11,332 bases of DNA, from contig JAFYEQ010000337.1 in assembly GCA_017544185.1 (NCBI GenBank), positions 1 to 11,332 of the forward strand, read 5' to 3'. The translations under genes and the position numbers were made by a program. This DNA comes from Oscillospiraceae bacterium. GTDB taxonomy: Bacteria; Bacillota; Clostridia; Oscillospirales; Ruminococcaceae. Below, one piece after another: positions 6,211 through 11,332 of the stretch. Position 1 is the stretch's first letter, and each line of letters starts with the position of its first letter. The notes below the pieces were generated by a model. The model worked only from the letters and a program-made list of their open reading frames with translations. It ran no database searches and was not told the origin of the DNA.

Positions 6211-8124
6211 ATAGGTTTTGACCAGCTTCATCTGGGATTCCAGATATCTGCTTTCACTCTGGGCATAACTTTGCTCCTGTTCACATTGATACAAAAGCGC
6301 ACAGAGAAAAAGCATAACAAATACTTTATCCTGCTCACGGCGATACTGATCCTGTGTGCATTGTCCGATATCGTCACTGCGCTTGCTGACCCTTTGCGGT
6401 TTACCGAGCCAGTGGCGCTCTCGGTATCCGAAGCATCGCGGACACTGTTCTTCATGATGCACGATCTGGTAGGGATACTGTTTTTCATATACGTCCAGTC
6501 AGTGTGCAATTTCTATACTAGCAAGAGCAAGATACATAATGTGATAAATATCGCCTTTGCTGTGTTCCTTGAGTTCCCGGTCATCACCAATCCCTTTACG
6601 CATCTTTTGTTCTACTATGACGATGACCTGACCTACCGACGTGGCAAACTCATGAACATAGTAGTCATAGTCATACTGCTCTATTTCGGGGCAGCAATGA
6701 TCGTACTGCTTCGTTCATGGTCAGCGCTGACCTATAAGAAACGTATCGCACTGGTGTACTTTTTCCTTGTGATCATGGCAGGAGTGCTCATACAGTTCCT
6801 GTTCATCAATATCAAGGTGGAGATACTCGCAGAGACCATAGGTGTGCTCGGGATGATGATGGCCGTAGAGGACGAGGATGAGTGGATCGACTCGGACCTT
6901 GAATGCTATAACCGCAAGGCCTTCCGAAACGATCTGTTCGGATACAGAGTATACTCCGACAATATACTCATACTCGGCGTACATATCACCAACTCCGAGA
7001 ATATCATACGCATAGTCGGCACAGGCAACGCTGATACGGTGTTCACACATGTATCCAGGTTCCTGCATACTCTGGTCAACAAGGACCGCGTATATAACAT
7101 CAATACGAGCACATTCGCACTGGTGGTACCAGACCCTGCCCCTGAGTACGTGGAAGAAGTCCTCAGCAAGCTTCGCATACGCTTCGATATACCCTTTGAT
7201 GTGGCCGGGCGCAAGATGCTGTACAATGCGACCATCACGTACTCATATATGACCGAGCGTCTTGCGAACGTGAACGATGCGTGCTACATGCTCGATAACC
7301 CTCCTCCTCATGAAGGCGACAAGTTCGTATACAAAGACGAGGATCTGGATTATCTGCTCCGCCGCAAGGCTCTGGAGAAGGCTGTAACGAACGGTCTTTC
7401 CAACGGCAGTTTCTCCGTTCATTATCAGCCCACCTATGACATAAACGGCAATATGCACGGCGCCGAGGCACTGGTGCGTATGCATGACCCGGATCTGGGC
7501 GATGTGTTCCCTGATGAGTTCATACCCATAGCAGAGCAACTGGGCATCGTGGCCGAGATAGACGACTTCGTGCTCCGCACGGTATGCCGCTTCTTGAATA
7601 TGTCGCGCCCGTTCGGGCTCAAGCTCAACTGCATCAACGTCAATCTGTCCGTGGTACAGTGCATGGAGCCCGGATTCACCGATCATATAAACTCTATCGT
7701 GGAAGACAGCGGTATAGACAAGTCGTTCATCAACTTTGAGATCACGGAGTCTGTGGCGGCCAGCGACTACAAGCTTCTCGGACGTGTGATAACCGCCCTC
7801 AAGGCCTTTGGTTATCGCTTCTCGATGGATGACTATGGTACAGGTTATTCTAACCTGAACGCTGTCATGTCCCTCGATCTTGATGTGATAAAGATAGACA
7901 AGTCTATCCTTTGGGCAGCGGAAAAGAGCGAGCTCGGATATATCATACTGGAGAACAATATCCGCATGATCCGCCAGATGAAGCGCCAGATCCTTGTAGA
8001 AGGCGTAGAGACCGCTTCTCAGGTGGAGATGTGCCGTGAGCTGAAAGTGGACTATCTGCAGGGATATTACTTCTCGCGTCCTGTCCCCGAGATGGTATTC
8101 ACTCAAAAGCTCGAACAGGCATGA
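6199..8124 (+). CDS. membrane protein with degenerate GGDEF and intact EAL domain (cyclic di-GMP phosphodiesterase)
   Basis: About 641 residues counted from TTG 6199. Seven hydrophobic segments (near residues 12-31, 42-62, 79-100, 112-130, 150-170, 181-202, 207-224) form a membrane sensor module I do not recognise. A GGDEF-like domain follows: YNRKAF (237-242) matches its start, but the signature reads NTSTF (302-306) and the inhibitory-site Arg is replaced (VNKD, 293-296), so cyclase activity should be absent. The EAL domain (about 370-641) is complete: EAL (423-425), Glu514 in NFEITES, Asp544-Asp545 in DDYGTGYSNL, Lys565, Glu601 and Glu604 in VEGVET, and a terminal QGYYFSRPVP. Those residues bind metals and catalyse hydrolysis of cyclic di-GMP to pGpG. 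It lies 8 nt after the phosphatase-like gene, so the two should be translationally coupled. The start codon is uncertain. Confidence 0.92.
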   Translation: MDIIIGFDQLHLGFQISAFTLGITLLLFTLIQKRTEKKHNKYFILLTAILILCALSDIVTALADPLRFTEPVALSVSEASRTLFFMMHDLVGILFFIYVQSVCNFYTSKSKIHNVINIAFAVFLEFPVITNPFTHLLFYYDDDLTYRRGKLMNIVVIVILLYFGAAMIVLLRSWSALTYKKRIALVYFFLVIMAGVLIQFLFINIKVEILAETIGVLGMMMAVEDEDEWIDSDLECYNRKAFRNDLFGYRVYSDNILILGVHITNSENIIRIVGTGNADTVFTHVSRFLHTLVNKDRVYNINTSTFALVVPDPAPEYVEEVLSKLRIRFDIPFDVAGRKMLYNATITYSYMTERLANVNDACYMLDNPPPHEGDKFVYKDEDLDYLLRRKALEKAVTNGLSNGSFSVHYQPTYDINGNMHGAEALVRMHDPDLGDVFPDEFIPIAEQLGIVAEIDDFVLRTVCRFLNMSRPFGLKLNCINVNLSVVQCMEPGFTDHINSIVEDSGIDKSFINFEITESVAASDYKLLGRVITALKAFGYRFSMDDYGTGYSNLNAVMSLDLDVIKIDKSILWAAEKSELGYIILENNIRMIRQMKRQILVEGVETASQVEMCRELKVDYLQGYYFSRPVPEMVFTQKLEQA

Positions 8125-8141
8125 TGATCTATACGACTTAT

Positions 8142-8173
8142 ATCCCCGAACGTTCAGATGATCGTTCGGGGAT
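8142..8173. terminator. bidirectional hairpin between convergent genes
   Basis: A perfect 11-bp inverted repeat (8142-8152 with 8163-8173, core CCCCGAACG/CGTTCGGGG) with a 10-nt loop. It lies 17 nt after the EAL stop and 25 nt past the convergent acetyltransferase stop. The T-run after it is short (TTT) on the plus strand and poor on the minus strand, but the GC-rich stem and its place between convergent genes argue for a shared terminator. Confidence 0.75.
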
Positions 8174-8198
8174 GTTTACTGTATATGATCGATAATAC

Positions 8199-8633
8199 TT
8201 ATGTGACCGTAAAGCTCGTCCATTCAGCGTGATCGTAGGCCATGACATCGTTTGGTCTGCGCATTCCCAGCTTTTCATAGAAGGGTACAGCGTTTTCATT
8301 CACACAGGTATACATAATGATATCCTTTTCGCCACCCGCAATCTCATGCAGCTTTCTTACCAACGCCGTACCTATCCCTTTACCGACACATTCACGTATC
8401 ACGCCCAGATCTGTGATAAAGAGCCAGTACGCATGATCCGTTATCCCAAAGCACACACCGATGATCTTATCGTTTTGATCTCTTGCCACCAGACTGATAG
8501 ATACGCTGTTTACCAGAACAGCTATACGCTCTTTGAAGCGTTCTTTGGGATACTGGGATCCAAGATCTGTTTCCTTCAAAAAATCTATATACTCCTCGGC
8601 GGTCAATCTTTCTTCTTTGATCGTATAGTTCAT
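8199..8633 (-). CDS. GNAT family N-acetyltransferase
   Basis: A 144-residue single-domain protein of the GNAT fold, which transfers an acyl group from acyl-CoA to an amine. The CoA pyrophosphate loop is GKGIGTAL (residues 84-91), preceded by the expected beta strand (LFITDLGVI). The residue normally Arg/Gln before the loop is Val83. The C-terminal NENAVPFYEKLGM (112-124) is the typical helix and strand carrying a Tyr that often acts as general acid. The start is set at ATG 8633, where AGGGG lies 5 nt upstream; the GTG at 8639 two codons earlier overlaps that site and is unlikely. The gene is isolated: a hairpin on its 3' side is shared with the EAL gene, and a strong terminator ends the neighbouring operon 44 nt upstream of its start. 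The substrate is unknown; small molecules or protein N-termini are both possible. Confidence 0.87.
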   Translation of the reverse strand: MNYTIKEERLTAEEYIDFLKETDLGSQYPKERFKERIAVLVNSVSISLVARDQNDKIIGVCFGITDHAYWLFITDLGVIRECVGKGIGTALVRKLHEIAGGEKDIIMYTCVNENAVPFYEKLGMRRPNDVMAYDHAEWTSFTVT

Positions 8634-8676
8634 AAACACCCCTGTATACTGTTATCGCATGATCAGTTCTTATCCT

Positions 8677-8722
8677 AAAAAACGCCATAGTATCTGATAC
8701 ACATCAGGGATACTATGGCGTT
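8677..8722 (-). terminator. strong intrinsic terminator of the rfbD operon
   Basis: A perfect 14-bp inverted repeat (8681-8694 with 8709-8722) whose loop can fold further (TGAT 8695-8698 with ATCA 8703-8706). On the minus strand it is followed at once by six U residues (A-run 8677-8682 on the plus strand). It lies 91 nt past the rfbD stop and should end that transcript before the acetyltransferase gene. Confidence 0.9.
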
Positions 8723-8813
8723 GGTCTTTCTGTAGACGTTATCTGTATGAGTCCTGTCAGACTGGAAGGCTGTCTTCATACTTCATCCGCTGTCATTCGG
8801 AGAGGATCTCTGA

Positions 8814-9728
8814 TCACAACTGTGCTTCTTTGAGATACCTTGCTACAGCATCCTGCCATACAGGCAGCGACGTAAAGCCATTCTCTGTAAGCTTAGACTT
8901 GTCGAGCCTGCTGTTCTCGGGACGGGCAGCCTTACTGAGGCCATATTCCTCGGTGGTAACAGGTATCACATTGGTATCCAGCCCGTATTGACGGTATATC
9001 TCCACACAGAAGTCATACCAGCTGATATACCCGCCTTCGTTGGTAGCATGATAGTATCCGTACTTCTCCGTCTCTGCCATATCACTGAGGAGTATCGCCA
9101 GATCGTACATATACGTGGGAGTACCGATCTGATCGTTCACCACACGCACTGTATCGTGGGTCTTACCCACTTTGATCATGGTCTTGATGAAATTGTTGCC
9201 GTTGAGCCCAAAAGCCCAGGCGATACGGACGATGAAGTACCTGTCAAGTATGGAGGATACCTCCTGCTCAGCTTCGAGCTTGGTAAGTCCATAGTAATTG
9301 AGAGGAGCATAGTTCTTATCATCGGGCTGTCTGGGAGAAGTACCCTTACCGTCGAATACATAGTCGGTAGATATGTATATCATCTTTGCGCCGACTTCAC
9401 GTACTGCTTCGGCGATATACTTCGTACCAAGATGGTTTATCGCTTCCACTTTAGGACGGTTCTCCTCATCCTCGGCAGCATCTACAGCTGTCCATGCAGC
9501 AGGATGTATCACAGCATCGGGGCGTATCTCCCCTATCACCCGCTTTACTGCCTGCTCATCCGTTATATCCAGCTGCACATATGGTGCGGTCGTTACCGCG
9601 GATCCATCAGCTATACCACTGTATACCGGCGCGATATCCGAGCCGGTCACATTGTGTCCCCTGCGAACCAGTTCATTCACCAGATCATGTCCTAACTGTC
9701 CACCTACGCCTGTTACGAATATATCCAT
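8814..9728 (-). CDS. rfbD: dTDP-4-dehydrorhamnose reductase
   Basis: A 304-residue extended short-chain dehydrogenase of the RmlD/RfbD family, which reduces dTDP-4-dehydro-L-rhamnose to dTDP-L-rhamnose, the last step in making the activated rhamnose used in wall polysaccharides. The N-terminal nucleotide loop is TGVGGQLG (residues 6-13). STDYVFDG (120-127) is the family hallmark with the catalytic Thr region, and Tyr146-x3-Lys150 is the catalytic pair. PTYMYDLA and ARPENSRLDKSKL near the C-terminus are also typical. Length is normal. It starts 7 nt after the epimerase-like gene, with GAGG overlapping that stop codon, so translation is coupled. The other rhamnose genes (rfbA, rfbB, rfbC) are not in the window, so it may serve a pathway encoded elsewhere; a related sugar reductase cannot be excluded. 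Cytoplasmic. Confidence 0.92.
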   Translation of the reverse strand: MDIFVTGVGGQLGHDLVNELVRRGHNVTGSDIAPVYSGIADGSAVTTAPYVQLDITDEQAVKRVIGEIRPDAVIHPAAWTAVDAAEDEENRPKVEAINHLGTKYIAEAVREVGAKMIYISTDYVFDGKGTSPRQPDDKNYAPLNYYGLTKLEAEQEVSSILDRYFIVRIAWAFGLNGNNFIKTMIKVGKTHDTVRVVNDQIGTPTYMYDLAILLSDMAETEKYGYYHATNEGGYISWYDFCVEIYRQYGLDTNVIPVTTEEYGLSKAARPENSRLDKSKLTENGFTSLPVWQDAVARYLKEAQL

Positions 9729-9735
9729 ACATACC

Positions 9736-10587
9736 TCAACCTATCACGATATCGAATTTGAACTCATACTCACCGTTCCTCGTGAGATGCTTCGCGTGAG
9801 GCATCTTCGTCAGCTCCTCGGTATCACAGTCGTATACCGGAGTCTGAGCCCAAGGTTCGAGACATACGAAGTTCGCTCTGTCATCATACGGCGACCACAC
9901 TGCTATGGTACCTTCTTTATCGTAGCGCACCTTAACGGATTTCCCTGTTTTACGGTCACGCAGTGCCACCCATGATGAGGAAGGCTCACCCTTGAGGAAC
10001 ACATCGTTCTTAAAAAGCTCGCGTGTGAGAGGCACGGTATCGGTATCATCTGCTACGGTCACATCGCCGCTGTCAAGATGCTGCACTATGGTCTCGGCAT
10101 GTTCGTATACCACATCATAGTCGGTAAAGTCCCCGTCCTTATCCGATGCAAAGGGAACAAGGAACCCCGGATGTCCGCCAATGAAGAAATACATCTCCTT
10201 ATCGTCACAGCGCACACCGAAGCTGCATCTTACGGTATTCCCTTCCAGAGAATACCGAACGACGAAAGTGAAGCGATAGGGATAGTTTTTCAGCGTCTCC
10301 TCGGAAGAGCGCAAAGTCATCTCCACGAAGCTGTCGCCGTAGTCGGTGACCTCGTATACACTGTCACGGGCAAAGCCATGATTTGAAAGAGCATACTCCT
10401 TACCATTCACGGTATAGCTCTTCGACTTGGTATTGCATACGAACGGGAACAGTACAGGCGCATGTCTCTTCCATACATCCTCCGCCGTCCATATATGCTC
10501 ATATCCATCTTTGTCACGTACAGATACCAGTTCCGCACCATTATGATCTATCATAGCGGTGAGCTCGTCGTTTTTTATAATATACAT
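9736..10587 (-). CDS. aldose 1-epimerase family protein (LacX-like)
   Basis: About 283 residues of the galactose-mutarotase-like fold. RHAPVLFPF (residues 42-50 counted from the earlier ATG), NHGFARD (70-76), GGHPGF (138-143) and CLEPWAQ (243-249) mark the LacX/YphB type of aldose 1-epimerase. His71, His140 and Glu245 would be the active-site residues that interconvert the alpha and beta forms of a free or phosphorylated sugar. Two ATGs are adjacent: 10590 overlaps the upstream stop as ATGA but has only 2 nt after GGAGG (10593-10597), while 10587 has 5 nt, so the second is preferred. The gene sits between a NYN-domain gene and rfbD in a tight operon. The real substrate is unknown; its company with rfbD hints at sugar metabolism. 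Confidence 0.88.
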   Translation of the reverse strand: MYIIKNDELTAMIDHNGAELVSVRDKDGYEHIWTAEDVWKRHAPVLFPFVCNTKSKSYTVNGKEYALSNHGFARDSVYEVTDYGDSFVEMTLRSSEETLKNYPYRFTFVVRYSLEGNTVRCSFGVRCDDKEMYFFIGGHPGFLVPFASDKDGDFTDYDVVYEHAETIVQHLDSGDVTVADDTDTVPLTRELFKNDVFLKGEPSSSWVALRDRKTGKSVKVRYDKEGTIAVWSPYDDRANFVCLEPWAQTPVYDCDTEELTKMPHAKHLTRNGEYEFKFDIVIG

Positions 10588-11306
10588 CATTTCCTCCGTA
10601 CATACAATACACGTCCCTTGCCCTTGGCGCCCGGGACAGAATAGACCTCGAAATTGCCCAGTGATTTGATGAACGGTGTGAGCTGCTTGAATCCGAAATT
10701 ACGCACATCGAAGGACGGGAAACGCTTCAGCAGTATATTTCCCAGCTCAGACAGAGATGCCCATCCGTCATCATCGGAGATCTCATCGAGTATATCACCT
10801 ATGGCCTTGCGTACAGCCTTGATATCCATGCCATCAGCATTCTCGGGGACCTCCGCCTTTTGCTGCTCAGATGTGAGTATCTCAAGATACACGAACCTGT
10901 TGCAAGCTGCTATGAACGGCTTGGGGGTCTTCTTCTCGCCCATGCCGACCACGTACATCCCGGATTCACGGAGCCTTGCAGCCAGTCGCGTGAAATCGCT
11001 GTCGGAGGATACGATGCAGAAACCGTCCACATTACCTGTATAGAGTATATCCATCGCATCTATTATCAGCGCGGAATCTGTGGAATTCTTTCCTGTGGTG
11101 TACCCGTACTGCTGCATGGGAGTGATGCTGTGTGACAGCAGAGCATTCTTCCATGATGACAGTCCGGGACGTGTCCAGTCGCCGTAGATACGCTTATAAG
11201 TTATGATGCCGTCCTTAGATATCTCATCGAGCAGTGCTTTGATATATTTCTCGGAAACATTGTCCGCATCTATGAGTACCGCGAATCTTTTATCTATCTC
11301 CGCCAT
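10587..11306 (-). CDS. NYN (PIN-like) domain protein with C-terminal LOTUS/OST-HTH-like domain
   Basis: A 239-residue protein. Residues 6-145 are a NYN domain, a PIN-like fold linked to RNA processing: LIDADN (11-16), NSTDSALIIDAMD (74-86) and SSDSDFTRLA (100-109). The acidic residues Asp13, Asp77, Asp102 and Asp104 form the expected metal-binding cluster, so nuclease activity is plausible. After a Glu/Lys-rich linker (146-160), the C-terminal part (about 160-239) has the helix-rich pattern of an OST-HTH/LOTUS RNA-binding domain, ending in a basic VPGAKGKGRVLYVRRK tail. GGAGG (11314-11318) lies 7 nt before ATG 11306. It opens the operon with the epimerase-like gene and rfbD and overlaps the former. 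Cytoplasmic. The NYN assignment is secure; RNA targets are unknown and the LOTUS call is moderate. Confidence 0.88.
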   Translation of the reverse strand: MAEIDKRFAVLIDADNVSEKYIKALLDEISKDGIITYKRIYGDWTRPGLSSWKNALLSHSITPMQQYGYTTGKNSTDSALIIDAMDILYTGNVDGFCIVSSDSDFTRLAARLRESGMYVVGMGEKKTPKPFIAACNRFVYLEILTSEQQKAEVPENADGMDIKAVRKAIGDILDEISDDDGWASLSELGNILLKRFPSFDVRNFGFKQLTPFIKSLGNFEVYSVPGAKGKGRVLYVRRK

Positions 11307-11332
11307 TAGTATTCCTCCGATAGTTAAGGTAA

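Noticed and set aside
7243..8106. Minus-strand open frame of 287 codons
   Set aside because: It lies wholly antisense to the EAL domain, has no family motif and no ribosome binding site that I can see.
4903..8124. A conventional chemotaxis operon
   Set aside because: Only a receiver and a CheX-like domain are present; CheA, CheW, receptors and flagellar genes are absent from the window.
8229..8678. Plus-strand open frame of 149 codons
   Set aside because: It is antisense to the GNAT gene and would run through the following terminator region; no domain or ribosome binding site.
8988..9695. Plus-strand open frame of 235 codons
   Set aside because: It is the complement of rfbD; composition is skewed to Tyr, Ile and His and no motif is present.

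Overview
The window looks like chromosome of a gut or rumen anaerobe of the Firmicutes, most likely a Ruminococcus-type member of the Oscillospiraceae. This rests on an [FeFe] hydrogenase with extra Fe-S clusters, a formate-tetrahydrofolate ligase, frequent ATA isoleucine codons, strong GGAGG-type ribosome binding sites and mid-range GC. The assignment is an inference from gene content. Coding is dense, and no tRNA, rRNA, CRISPR array or insertion sequence was seen.

Positions 1-4760 (plus strand) hold metabolic and surface genes: the 3' part of an [FeFe] hydrogenase with H-cluster motifs of the group B kind, a sugar-nucleotidyltransferase-like protein, a secreted lipoprotein with a Thr/Glu-rich linker, and fhs. 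The first two are 24 nt apart and probably co-transcribed.

Positions 4761-8173 (plus strand) hold the most interesting part. After an AT-rich 148-nt gap with a TATAAT box come three closely spaced signalling genes: a stand-alone CheY-like receiver, a protein with four 29-residue MshEN/GspE-N-like repeats fused to a CheC/CheX-like phosphatase domain, and a membrane protein with about seven TM helices, a degenerate GGDEF domain and an intact EAL domain. MshEN motifs of this spacing are known to bind cyclic di-GMP in other proteins, and EAL domains hydrolyse it. The cassette therefore reads as a possible circuit in which cyclic di-GMP, set locally by the EAL protein, controls dephosphorylation of the receiver. 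A perfect 11-bp hairpin ends the unit.

Positions 8199-11332 (minus strand) hold a GNAT acetyltransferase gene isolated between two hairpins, then an operon read right to left: a NYN-domain (PIN-like) protein with a C-terminal LOTUS-like domain, a LacX-type aldose 1-epimerase-like protein, and dTDP-4-dehydrorhamnose reductase. Start and stop codons overlap or lie 7 nt apart, and a strong hairpin plus U-tract closes the operon at 8677-8722.
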